In this document: piece after piece, positions 7,890 to 15,972 of the stretch | Numbering within the stretch: the first letter of the stretch is position 1 | Layout of the letters: each line of letters opens with the position of its first letter | Origin: an uncultured Chitinophaga sp. | GTDB taxonomy: Bacteria; Bacteroidota; Bacteroidia; Chitinophagales; Chitinophagaceae | NCBI RefSeq assembly: GCF_946479755.1 | Contig: NZ_CAMLHC010000035.1 | Span: 16,413 to 80,412, forward strand | Direction of reading: 5' to 3' | Length of the DNA: 64,000 bases | The notes under the pieces: model-generated | Seen by the model: only the letters and a program-made list of their open reading frames with translations | What the model was told of the DNA's origin: nothing | The model's database searches: none | Translations under genes and position numbers: made by a program

Positions 7890-8285
7890 ATGAAAAGTAT
7901 TAAAACACTCACCGGCGACAGGGATATTGCTTTACTGGTTGGACAAGTGCTGCGTACCGGCGTGATCACTGCCAGCGCCATTGCTTTTGTGGGCGGCATC
8001 TTGTACCTGGCCAAACACGGTGCTGACAGTATTCCCGATTACAGTACGTTTACCGGTGAAGGAAAAGAATATACGACGTTCAGCGGCATCTTTCACGGAC
8101 TGACAACATTCAAACCTTCTGCCGTCATACAGTTCGGGGCTCTGATATTACTGGCGACGCCCATACTCCGCATCTGCTTTTCGCTCATTGGTTTTGCCGT
8201 GGAGAAAGACAGGATGTATGTGGTGATCACGCTGATGGTGCTGGGCATCATTCTCTTCAGCATGTTCGGCGGCCTGAAAGTATAG
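7890..8285 (+). CDS. DUF1634 membrane protein, TauE partner
   Basis: A 131-residue protein with three to four hydrophobic segments (residues about 15-40, 75-100 and 105-128). DUF1634 proteins are frequently encoded next to TauE/SafE permeases, as here, and are presumed accessory subunits. Motifs seen are LLVGQVLRTGVITASAIAF in the first segment and LLATPILRICFSLIGFAVEKDR in the second. Its stop codon abuts the stop of the converging aminotransferase gene with no spacer. Confidence 0.78.
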   Translation: MKSIKTLTGDRDIALLVGQVLRTGVITASAIAFVGGILYLAKHGADSIPDYSTFTGEGKEYTTFSGIFHGLTTFKPSAVIQFGALILLATPILRICFSLIGFAVEKDRMYVVITLMVLGIILFSMFGGLKV

Positions 8286-9413
8286 TTATTGCATCACCGC
8301 GAAAAGGGCGTCGATGTCGGCTTTGTTGTTATAGAAGCTGAGTGCCACTGTGAGCGTATTGTTTTTATAACGGGCCATCACGTTGTGCTGTACCAGCCGT
8401 TGGTTTTGTTCCGGTGATATTTTCAGCCGCTGTATCGACGAAAGATGCGGCTGTTCAAAGTCAGAGAGTACTTCGATCCGGTGGGCCCTTGCCTGTTCGT
8501 GCAGATAGGATATCAGCCTGTGTATGTAGGCGTCGATGTCTGCGATGCCGATGGCTTCGAGATACCGCAGGGCTTCACCCAGCAGCAGGATATTGAGGAA
8601 GGCCGGCGTGCCCTGTTCAAATACGGTGGCATCTTTTTTCGGTGTAAACTGCGTATAGTCCTGTGTGATATCAAAGTCCGGGTTAGGATAGGTGACGTTG
8701 TACCATCCCATGGTTTTAGGCGGATATTTTTCCAGTATTTGCTGAGAGACGTACATGCCACCGACGCCGTAACCGGCGGCTGCCCATTTATAGGTATGGA
8801 AAATGAGTATATCGATATGACAGGCCTGCACATCTATTTCATTGATGCCGAAAGACTGGGTGGCGTCTACGATCAGTATCAATCCATGTTTTTTACATAA
8901 AGCGCCTATGGCTGCCAGGTCGTGGCGGTAGCCGGAGCGGAACATCACGTGACTGACGATCAGTATGCGGGTATCGGAAGTGATTTGTTGTTCAATAGCG
9001 TTGACGGGCAGGGCGCCGTTGGCCTCCGGCTGTACCAGCCGTACGGGATGTCCGTGATGTATCCATGGTACGAAGCTGGTGGGGAAATCATCTTTCATGG
9101 TGAGGATTTCAAACGTTTGGGGGAACATGCCTGTCAGCAGCCCCATGGCCTGGGCAGTATTGGTGATAAAGGCCATCTCAGAAGGGGATGCGTTCACGGT
9201 GCTGGCCAGCGCAGCACGGATTTTTTGCACTTCAGGGTCCCAGGAGGGCATCACCCCCCGGCCCTGTTCACTCAGGTCGGTCAGCAGTTTTGTTGCTTTG
9301 GCCACCAGCGGTTTGCTTACCGGACCGCCGCCATTGGTGAAGAGGTAGGTATATTTACCGAAGACCGGGAAATCGGCTCTTATCTGCTCCCATTTGTGAT
9401 TGCTGGCATCCAT
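8286..9413 (-). CDS. Class V aminotransferase (cysteine desulfurase / isopenicillin-N-epimerase-like)
   Basis: A 375-residue PLP enzyme of fold type I. The Schiff-base lysine is in HTYKWAAAGYGVGG, the PLP Asp in LILIVDATQSFG, and the phosphate-binding stretch is ITNTAQAMGLL. Class V members include cysteine desulfurases, kynureninase and epimerases. There is no catalytic cysteine loop of the NifS/SufS type that I can identify, so desulfuration is not supported. It is encoded alone on the minus strand, converging directly on the TauE operon. Substrate unknown. Confidence 0.8.
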   Translation of the reverse strand: MDASNHKWEQIRADFPVFGKYTYLFTNGGGPVSKPLVAKATKLLTDLSEQGRGVMPSWDPEVQKIRAALASTVNASPSEMAFITNTAQAMGLLTGMFPQTFEILTMKDDFPTSFVPWIHHGHPVRLVQPEANGALPVNAIEQQITSDTRILIVSHVMFRSGYRHDLAAIGALCKKHGLILIVDATQSFGINEIDVQACHIDILIFHTYKWAAAGYGVGGMYVSQQILEKYPPKTMGWYNVTYPNPDFDITQDYTQFTPKKDATVFEQGTPAFLNILLLGEALRYLEAIGIADIDAYIHRLISYLHEQARAHRIEVLSDFEQPHLSSIQRLKISPEQNQRLVQHNVMARYKNNTLTVALSFYNNKADIDALFAVMQ

Positions 9414-9545
9414 CTTTTTATACTATTTTATTAATTGCTGATTCTTACTAAACAAACCGCCGGTGCCCGTTTTATTTGCAATATAAACACGATAACTTGC
9501 GATGTACGACGGGAATTAATTCTTATACAATTTAAGGCTTTTAGC

Positions 9546-11702
9546 ATGTTGAAAAAAAGAAAACTGCTGGCATATGCGATGGCGCTGCTACCGGTGGGAA
9601 CATTGTGTGCACAGGAACAGCCATTGTTCCGAAAGGCAGGCGCGCCGCTGGATCAGCGCGTGAGCGATCTGCTGCATACATTGACGTTATCCGAAAAAAT
9701 TTCACTGCTGGGATATAATAGTCCCGCTATTGAACGGCTGCATATCCCTGCCTATAACTGGTGGAATGAAGCGCTGCATGGTATTGCCCGCGGGGGCGAG
9801 GCCACGGTGTTTCCGCAGGCCGTCGGCCTATCGGCTTCTTTTAACGCGCCGCTGGCGAAGGCCGTAGCGGCGTCCATCTCCACGGAAGCACGAGCCAAAT
9901 ACAACCTGGCGGTGGCCGCCGGACGTCATGTGCAGTATATGGGGCTCAATTTCTGGACGCCTAATATCAATATCTTCCGTGATCCCCGCTGGGGCCGGGG
10001 ACAGGAAACTTACGGGGAAGATCCTTATCTGACGGGTGTTATGGCTGGTGCGTTTGTACAGGGCTTACAGGGTGACGAAGCGGGAGCGCTGAAGACGGCC
10101 GCCTGTGCCAAACATTTTGCGGTGCATAGCGGACCGGAAGCCGACCGTCATAGCTTTAACGCGGTGGTGGATGAAAAAGACCTGCGGGAGACCTACTTAT
10201 ATGCCTTTAAGAAAATGGTGGACGGTCATGTGGAATCCATTATGTGCGCCTACAACCGGGTGAACAGCCAGCCTTGCTGCACCGGCAACACATTGCTGCA
10301 GGACATCCTGCGGAAAGAGTGGAAATTCGGCGGACAGGTGGTGACCGACTGCTGGGCGCTGGATGACATCTGGTTGCGTCATAAAGCTATTCCAACGCGC
10401 GAAGAGGTGGCTGCCGCCGCTATCAAAGCCGGTGTTAACCTGGATTGCGCCAATATCTTACAGGATGATGTTTTAAAAGCGATCGATAAAGGCTGGCTGA
10501 AACCGGCGGAGGTAGACAGTGCGCTGAGCGCCAGTCTGCGTACCCAGATGAAGCTCGGCCTGTACGATGCGCCCGGGACCAGTCGCTACAGCGGCTACGG
10601 CGTCGACAGCGTTAACAACGCCTGGCATACCGCATTGGCCTTACAGGCTGCCCGGGAGAGCATGGTGCTGCTGAAAAATAATGGCGTATTACCGCTGCGT
10701 GCCGATAAGTACGCTTCCATGCTGGTCACCGGTTCCAACTCCGCATCGCTGGAAGCCCTGATGGGCAACTATCATGGCGTATCCGGCAATATGGTGACGT
10801 TTACCGCCGGCCTCGGCAAAGCCGCCGGGCCCGGGATGGCACTGCAATATGACCAGGGATGCGATTTCACCGACACCTTGCATTTTGGCGGCATCTGGGC
10901 TTCCCAGAACTGTGATGTGACCGTTGCCGTGATAGGGCTGACGCCGCTGCTGGAAGGAGAAGAAGGGGATGCTTTTCTGTCTGCCTCCGGAGGAGATAAA
11001 AATTCGTTGAGCCTTCCCCGTTCACAGGTGGTTTTTATGCAGAAACTAAGGGCTGCGCACAAAAAGCCGATCATTGCCGTGGTAACGGCCGGCAGTGCGG
11101 TGGATGTTTCCGCTATTGAGCCGTATGCCGATGCGATCATCTTCGCATGGTACCCGGGAGAACAAGGGGGGAACGCACTCGCGGACATCGTCTTCGGAAA
11201 ATATTCGCCCGCAGGGCGGCTTCCGGTCACCTTTTACCAGTCGCTCAAAGACCTGCCGGATTACAAGGACTACAGCATGAAAAACCGTACTTACCGTTAT
11301 TTTACCGGCAAGGTGGCCTATCCTTTCGGTTTCGGCCTGAGCTATACAACATTTGCTTATGACTGGCAACAGGCGCCGGCGGTGGGTTATAAAGCGAATG
11401 ACACTATTCGTATGACCGTTCACGTGCGTAACACGGGTCATATGGATGGCGACGAGGTGCTGCAGGCATATATCACCTATCCCAACCAGGAGAGAATGCC
11501 GCTGAAAGAGCTGAAAGCCTTTAAGCGGGTGCATGTAAAACAAGGCGGAACGGAAGCCGTAACGCTGGAGATCCCCATGGCGGAGTTGCAGAAGTGGGAC
11601 CTGCAGCAGCAGCGCTGGAAGTTGTATAAAGGGAGTTACGGCGTGCATATCGGATCGTCGTCCGCAGACTTTAAACTGACGCGTAATGTTGTTATAAAAT
11701 AG
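9546..11702 (+). CDS. Secreted GH3 beta-xylosidase / beta-glucosidase
   Basis: ATG 9546 gives a 718-residue protein with signal peptide MLKKRKLLAYAMALLP ending at LCAQ; the longer upstream frame is not needed. The GH3 N-terminal barrel carries NEALHGIARGG and the nucleophile Asp in VVTDCWALDD (residue about 268). The GH3 C-terminal sandwich (starting near LLKNNGVLPL) and a fibronectin III-like tail (RMTVHVRNTGHMDGDEV) follow. The order and length, and the EALHG stretch, resemble bacterial beta-xylosidases and xylan-acting members more than cellobiases. It would release monosaccharides from oligosaccharides in the periplasm. Single-gene unit, closed by a two-way terminator. Confidence 0.9.
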   Translation: MLKKRKLLAYAMALLPVGTLCAQEQPLFRKAGAPLDQRVSDLLHTLTLSEKISLLGYNSPAIERLHIPAYNWWNEALHGIARGGEATVFPQAVGLSASFNAPLAKAVAASISTEARAKYNLAVAAGRHVQYMGLNFWTPNINIFRDPRWGRGQETYGEDPYLTGVMAGAFVQGLQGDEAGALKTAACAKHFAVHSGPEADRHSFNAVVDEKDLRETYLYAFKKMVDGHVESIMCAYNRVNSQPCCTGNTLLQDILRKEWKFGGQVVTDCWALDDIWLRHKAIPTREEVAAAAIKAGVNLDCANILQDDVLKAIDKGWLKPAEVDSALSASLRTQMKLGLYDAPGTSRYSGYGVDSVNNAWHTALALQAARESMVLLKNNGVLPLRADKYASMLVTGSNSASLEALMGNYHGVSGNMVTFTAGLGKAAGPGMALQYDQGCDFTDTLHFGGIWASQNCDVTVAVIGLTPLLEGEEGDAFLSASGGDKNSLSLPRSQVVFMQKLRAAHKKPIIAVVTAGSAVDVSAIEPYADAIIFAWYPGEQGGNALADIVFGKYSPAGRLPVTFYQSLKDLPDYKDYSMKNRTYRYFTGKVAYPFGFGLSYTTFAYDWQQAPAVGYKANDTIRMTVHVRNTGHMDGDEVLQAYITYPNQERMPLKELKAFKRVHVKQGGTEAVTLEIPMAELQKWDLQQQRWKLYKGSYGVHIGSSSADFKLTRNVVIK

Positions 11703-11706
11703 AAAG

Positions 11707-11738
11707 AAAAATGCCAGGACGAAAGCCCTGGCATTTTT
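11707..11738. terminator. Two-way terminator between GH3 and antiporter genes
   Basis: AAAAATGCCAGG pairs with CCTGGCATTTTT across an 8-base loop. A-run and T-run on opposite sides make it work for both converging genes. Confidence 0.88.
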
Positions 11739-11749
11739 CTTTACAGCGG

Positions 11750-12988
11750 TTATGCGGTAACCATCCTGTTGACCACCCGTTTCAGCGTAAGGCCCTGAAC
11801 AATGATGGAGAACAGCACTACGAAGTAACTTCCTGAAAGGATGATTTCCTTATAGGGAGATTCGGGCAGCGACATGGCGAGTGCTACGGAGATGCCCCCA
11901 CGAAGACCTGCCCATACCAATATAGTGATGCCTTTGTAGGTTGTTTTCAATGATTTTTTCAGCAGTAAGGAGGGGAGATAGATACTCATGGCCCTGGCTA
12001 TCAGTACGAAGGCAACGGCAAAAAGGCCGGTGAGCCAGTAGTTTTTAAGGAACGGCATGAGTACGATCTGCAGGCCGATCATCACAAAGAGGATGGTGTT
12101 GAGCAGTTCGTCTATCAGGTGCCACACGTTATGGAAGTAACGTTGCATGTCTTCAGACTGTTTGGTACCCAGTGAGGTGTTGCCGAGGATGAGACCTGCC
12201 GATACCGCCGCCAGCGGGATAGAGACGTGCAGCATGGCGCCCGCGACGGATATCACCATCACCATGGATAAAGATACCATAACGATAATCTGGAAGTCGT
12301 CCACCCGTTTCATGGTGCGGTAAGCCACCAGGCCGGATATGACGCCCAGCAGGATGCCACCGAATACTTCCTGCGAGAAAAGGGCGACGGTGTGGGAGAA
12401 AGAGACGTGGGCATCAGCGCTGGCCGCGAGTTCTTTCAGGATCACGAAGAGCAGGATGCCGGTACCGTCATTCAGCAGGGATTCGCCACCAATGATGGTT
12501 TCCAGCGAAGAGGGTACTTTGGACTTTTTCAGTACAGACATTACCGCCACCGGATCGGTAGGGGAAATGAGCGCGCCAAACAGCAGGCAGTACAGTAGTG
12601 GCAGTTCAATGTTTAACATGCCGGTGGCCCAATACAGGAGATAACCGAAGATGAAGGTAGAGCCGATGACCCCGACGGTACTGAGTATCAGTACAGGGTA
12701 GCGCTGCTCTTTCAGCTTCTGAAAATCGAATTGCAGGGCGCTCGCAAACAGGAGGAAGCCTAACATAATGTCCAGCAGTGTTTGTGTAAAGTCGATGCTG
12801 CTGGTGAGTTCTTTGATGAACGCGTAGGCGTCAGGAAAAATTTTACCGGTAAAGAGGATCAACAAGGACAACAGCAGCGAAACCACGATCACGCCTATGG
12901 TTCCGGGTAGTTTGATAAACCGGTTGTTGATGTACGAAATCAGCGCACTGATAGTGATTAAAGCCGTAATAATTGTAAAAGTGTTCAT
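11750..12988 (-). CDS. CPA1 family Na+(K+)/H+ antiporter
   Basis: A 412-residue inner-membrane protein with about twelve hydrophobic segments. The CPA1/NhaP ion-binding motifs are visible: FGALISPTDPVAVMSVL and GGESLLNDGTGILLF, with the unwound TDP and the ND pair that bind the cation. It exchanges sodium or potassium for protons for pH and salt balance. No cytosolic C-terminal regulatory domain is present; the chain ends soon after the last helix (IIVQGLTLKRV). It is a separate unit downstream of the AraC-type gene on the same strand, 209 bases away. Confidence 0.9.
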   Translation of the reverse strand: MNTFTIITALITISALISYINNRFIKLPGTIGVIVVSLLLSLLILFTGKIFPDAYAFIKELTSSIDFTQTLLDIMLGFLLFASALQFDFQKLKEQRYPVLILSTVGVIGSTFIFGYLLYWATGMLNIELPLLYCLLFGALISPTDPVAVMSVLKKSKVPSSLETIIGGESLLNDGTGILLFVILKELAASADAHVSFSHTVALFSQEVFGGILLGVISGLVAYRTMKRVDDFQIIVMVSLSMVMVISVAGAMLHVSIPLAAVSAGLILGNTSLGTKQSEDMQRYFHNVWHLIDELLNTILFVMIGLQIVLMPFLKNYWLTGLFAVAFVLIARAMSIYLPSLLLKKSLKTTYKGITILVWAGLRGGISVALAMSLPESPYKEIILSGSYFVVLFSIIVQGLTLKRVVNRMVTA

Positions 12989-13197
12989 AGCTTCCAGATA
13001 ATGCCAGTTAAAGAATACAGATTTAAAAATGATGATGCTATCACTATAGGGGGCGCTAAAGATAGAAAAACATTTGTAAATCGTCCTGCTGGCGGCCCGG
13101 AAGGGCTACTTTTTTTTAGCAGAAGGAAAAAGGAGAAGATATTCCGCTTGCCGCCTGAAGTGTTTCAGGCGACAGCGGATGGATGCAAAGGACATGG

Positions 13198-14205
13198 TCA
13201 TTGTGCGTTCCGTATGTATACGGGATCGCAATGGAAATAGTTGATAAATGCGATGGTGAATACATTTTCGTCCGGCAGGCCGATACTGTGGGCGATGTCG
13301 GAGAGGGGAATATTTTCGTATACCAGCCGTTCGTAGGCTTTCAGCATTTTCTGCTGAAAGGCAAAGTCTTCCAGCGGAACGTAGAACATATTTTCGAAGG
13401 CGCCTGCCAGCACCGCGCTGGGCAGGTTAAAGAGAAAGGCGGTATGCATCAGGGGCGATTCCAGGTGTACGTTGTTTTTCAGGTAATCGAAAACCTTGGT
13501 CAGCGTGTCGTCGTCTACCGGGCGCTGGATGCCGTCGGGAGTGGCGTCCTGGCAGAGGTAGTTGCTGAAGATGGCCACGCAGCAGCGGCGCAGGAGGCAT
13601 TCGGCCTGGTCTTCAATCAGGCGGCAGTCCTTGATCACGTCCAGCAGCAGCTGGATGGCGATGTTGGTGGTGCAGTCGCGCTGGTTGAGCGGTTCGCTCT
13701 GGTCCGTGATCTTCTTCGACAGAAGGCCTTTGAGTTCGGGGAATTCCCGTACCAGCGCACCCATACAACCGGGGATGATGTTGATATGAAAGCTGCTGAT
13801 CTGTATGCCGGGAATTACGGGAACGGTGTGCATTTGTTCCGGCAGGTTGAACAGGCAGATCTGCCGGCCTACCATGTTAAAATCGCCTCTTCCGTGGATA
13901 TTCGCCACCACGGCGTCTGCCTGGTTAAAGTGCAGCGCCAGGATATGGCGGGGAGAGTAAGGCGTAAGCAGGATATTTTTTTTCGCCAGCACCTCATGAT
14001 GCCAGATAGAAAAATCTCTCACTTTAATGTTCTGGCAGAACATGTCGCAATCGTTGTCCTGTTTGAAGTACTGACGGGCAAAGGGTATTACCGTATCGTT
14101 GAAATCGTCAGGGATCAGTTCCAAAGGGGTAAAATACTGGTCATCTCGTTCTATCAGGAGTATTTTGCGTTCCGGAATGGGCTTGATAGTATTTTGATCA
14201 TCCAT
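13198..14205 (-). CDS. AraC family transcriptional regulator
   Basis: A 335-residue protein with an N-terminal effector or dimerisation part and a C-terminal helix-turn-helix pair. The last 50 residues (YERLVYENIPLSDIAHSIGLPDENVFTIAF, then NYFHCDPVYIR) follow the second AraC HTH with its conserved alanine and phenylalanine positions. The first HTH is more divergent. The N-terminal half is not recognisable as a cupin by eye. It lies downstream of the Bcr/CflA exporter on the same strand after a 361-base gap, so it has its own promoter and may or may not regulate the exporter. Confidence 0.7.
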   Translation of the reverse strand: MDDQNTIKPIPERKILLIERDDQYFTPLELIPDDFNDTVIPFARQYFKQDNDCDMFCQNIKVRDFSIWHHEVLAKKNILLTPYSPRHILALHFNQADAVVANIHGRGDFNMVGRQICLFNLPEQMHTVPVIPGIQISSFHINIIPGCMGALVREFPELKGLLSKKITDQSEPLNQRDCTTNIAIQLLLDVIKDCRLIEDQAECLLRRCCVAIFSNYLCQDATPDGIQRPVDDDTLTKVFDYLKNNVHLESPLMHTAFLFNLPSAVLAGAFENMFYVPLEDFAFQQKMLKAYERLVYENIPLSDIAHSIGLPDENVFTIAFINYFHCDPVYIRNAQ

Positions 14206-14527
14206 AAATTAAATGAATAAAAATGCGATTAAACTAAATCGATCAATACATAATCCTTACTTACAGGAATAGGTCAGTTGAAAAGTCAATGGTTATTTGC
14301 GCCGGTGATATATTGCTTTTGTCATTATTTAAAACAGTGTATCACGCAGAAAAGTACTATGTCAAAATTGGGTTTTTTTCAAACAAAATAGAAGACTATT
14401 TATCCAGTCTTTAGATATGTTGATAAATTAACATCTTTCTTTCATCCGGAGAAATTTTTTTCCGGCGGAGATTGGGTTGATGGCTACAGTTGCTTTACCT
14501 GTTGCAAAGATCGGGGAAAACGATGTA
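14206..14527. other. Intergenic region upstream of the AraC-type gene
   Basis: AT-rich sequence with no ORF of interest and no clear TAnnTTTG element on the minus strand at the expected distance. It presumably contains the promoter of the AraC-type gene. A small CCGGA...TCCGG repeat lies near 14446-14464. Confidence 0.4.
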
Positions 14528-14568
14528 TATGCATCTCCCTGTTTATAAGGAGATGCATAATTTTTTCT
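14528..14568. terminator. Hairpin after the Bcr/CflA gene
   Basis: TATGCATCTCC pairs perfectly with GGAGATGCATA around a 10-base loop (14528-14559). The T-run lies on the plus-strand side, whereas the gene that ends here is on the minus strand, where the tail is not T-rich. It may act as a 3'-end stabiliser for the exporter mRNA or as a guard against plus-strand transcription. Confidence 0.6.
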
Positions 14569-15805
14569 AGTGGGACAATACGGCGCTGCCCTTTTCTGCG
14601 GCGACGGTCGTTTTTATCTGCCGGCGGCCGCTGAACAGGACGGCTAAGGCGAGCAGCGAGGAGCCGCACATGGTGAAGGCGAGCGGAACGGCGTTATGAG
14701 TATCATAAAGGCTGACTACGGTTGCAGCCAATGCGCCAATACCCATCTGCAGTGCGCCCATCAGCGCGGAGGCGGTGCCTGCGTTTTTAGTAAAGGGGGC
14801 GAGGCACAAGGCAGCGGTGTTAGGATTGATGAAGCCCATACAGCAGAGGAAGAAAAACAGCAGCACCAGCAGGCTGGTGAGGCCGAGCCAGTCGTTCCAC
14901 GCGCTGACCGCCATCACAACGGCTATCAGGCCCTGCAGGGAGAGCGCTACCGGCACAATCTGTTTGCTTTCATATCGTTTCAGCAGGATGCTGTTGACCT
15001 GGCTGCAGCCAATAAAGCCGATGGAAAGACCCGCGAAGATCCAGCCATAAGTCTTACCGTTAAGGTGGTACACGTCCATAAATACCTGCGGTGAGCCGGA
15101 CACGTAGGCGAACAGCCCCGAGAAAGCGATGGCGCCTGTGAAAGCATACGTGTAAAACTGCGGCGTGGTAGCTACTGTCCAGAAGCTTTGAATGATAGGA
15201 CCCGGTTTGAGCGAAAGGGTTGTATCCGGTTTGTAGCTCTCCGGCAGCCAGAGGACCGTGGCCAGCAGGAGCAGCAGGCCGATAACGCCCAACACCACAA
15301 ACACCGCATGCCAGTGGAATGCCGCTGCCGCATAGCCGCCTATGGTAGGGGCCAGCATGGGGGAAGCGCCGACAACCAGCATCAGCAACGCAAACACGCG
15401 TGCATTTTCCTTTACGGGAAACAGGTCACGCACCATCGCCACAGAAGCCACCGTGGCAGCACAACTACCCAGCGCCTGTATAAAACGAAGAACGACAAGG
15501 CTGTTCAACGTGCCCGCATATACGCAGCCCACGGAGGCAGCGATGTATACCAGCAGCCCCAGTATCAGCGGTGTTTTACGGCCGAAGCGGTCCAGCAGTG
15601 GCCCGTACAGCAGCTGTCCGGCTGAAATGCCAATGAAGAAACTGGAAAGAGACAGCCCCACACGGGCCTGCTCCACGCCAAAGTCTTTGGCGATCGCCGG
15701 AAAACTCGGCAGGTACATGTCAATAGAAAAAGGGGCTAACGCCGTCAGGGCGCCCAGGATCAATATCAGGAAAAAATAGCCGGATCGGGTATGTTCTTGT
15801 GTCAC
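14567..15805 (-). CDS. MFS drug exporter, Bcr/CflA family
   Basis: A 12-helix major facilitator, about 412 residues. The Bcr/CflA signature is clear: APFSIDMYLPSFP in helix 1, GPLLDRFGRKTPL in the loop between helices 2 and 3 and FIQALGSCAATVASVAMVRDLF in helix 4. Members expel bicyclomycin, chloramphenicol and similar compounds. There is no ATG before the first helix; the frame opens with TTG at 15826 or GTG at 15805. A -7-like TAATTTTA at 15838-15831 would leave TTG without a leader, so GTG is preferred. A hairpin follows the stop. Confidence 0.85.
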   Translation of the reverse strand: MTQEHTRSGYFFLILILGALTALAPFSIDMYLPSFPAIAKDFGVEQARVGLSLSSFFIGISAGQLLYGPLLDRFGRKTPLILGLLVYIAASVGCVYAGTLNSLVVLRFIQALGSCAATVASVAMVRDLFPVKENARVFALLMLVVGASPMLAPTIGGYAAAAFHWHAVFVVLGVIGLLLLLATVLWLPESYKPDTTLSLKPGPIIQSFWTVATTPQFYTYAFTGAIAFSGLFAYVSGSPQVFMDVYHLNGKTYGWIFAGLSIGFIGCSQVNSILLKRYESKQIVPVALSLQGLIAVVMAVSAWNDWLGLTSLLVLLFFFLCCMGFINPNTAALCLAPFTKNAGTASALMGALQMGIGALAATVVSLYDTHNAVPLAFTMCGSSLLALAVLFSGRRQIKTTVAAEKGSAVLSH

Positions 15806-15944
15806 AGTCTGTCGGTTTGGAATCAAACTGTAAAATTAGAACAACCATTTTATACCTGTATCCCCTTTGCAGAATGATAATATTGATAAGGACATAGAAG
15901 AAAATGATAACTACCGGTTAAAAATTAATTATAATTAATTTATA

Positions 15945-15952
15945 TATATTTG
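15945..15952 (+). promoter_or_regulatory. -7 element of the M43 protease gene
   Basis: TATATTTG matches TAnnTTTG 20 bases before the ATG at 15973, giving a very short leader. The -33 box is not evident in the AT-rich sequence upstream. Confidence 0.55.
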
Positions 15953-15972
15953 TGCGTCCTATTATTGTCGAG

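Noticed and set aside
8286..9413. Cysteine desulfurase (SufS/NifS) as the specific name
   Set aside because: The conserved catalytic cysteine loop is not seen and no iron-sulfur assembly genes are near; kept at class V family level.
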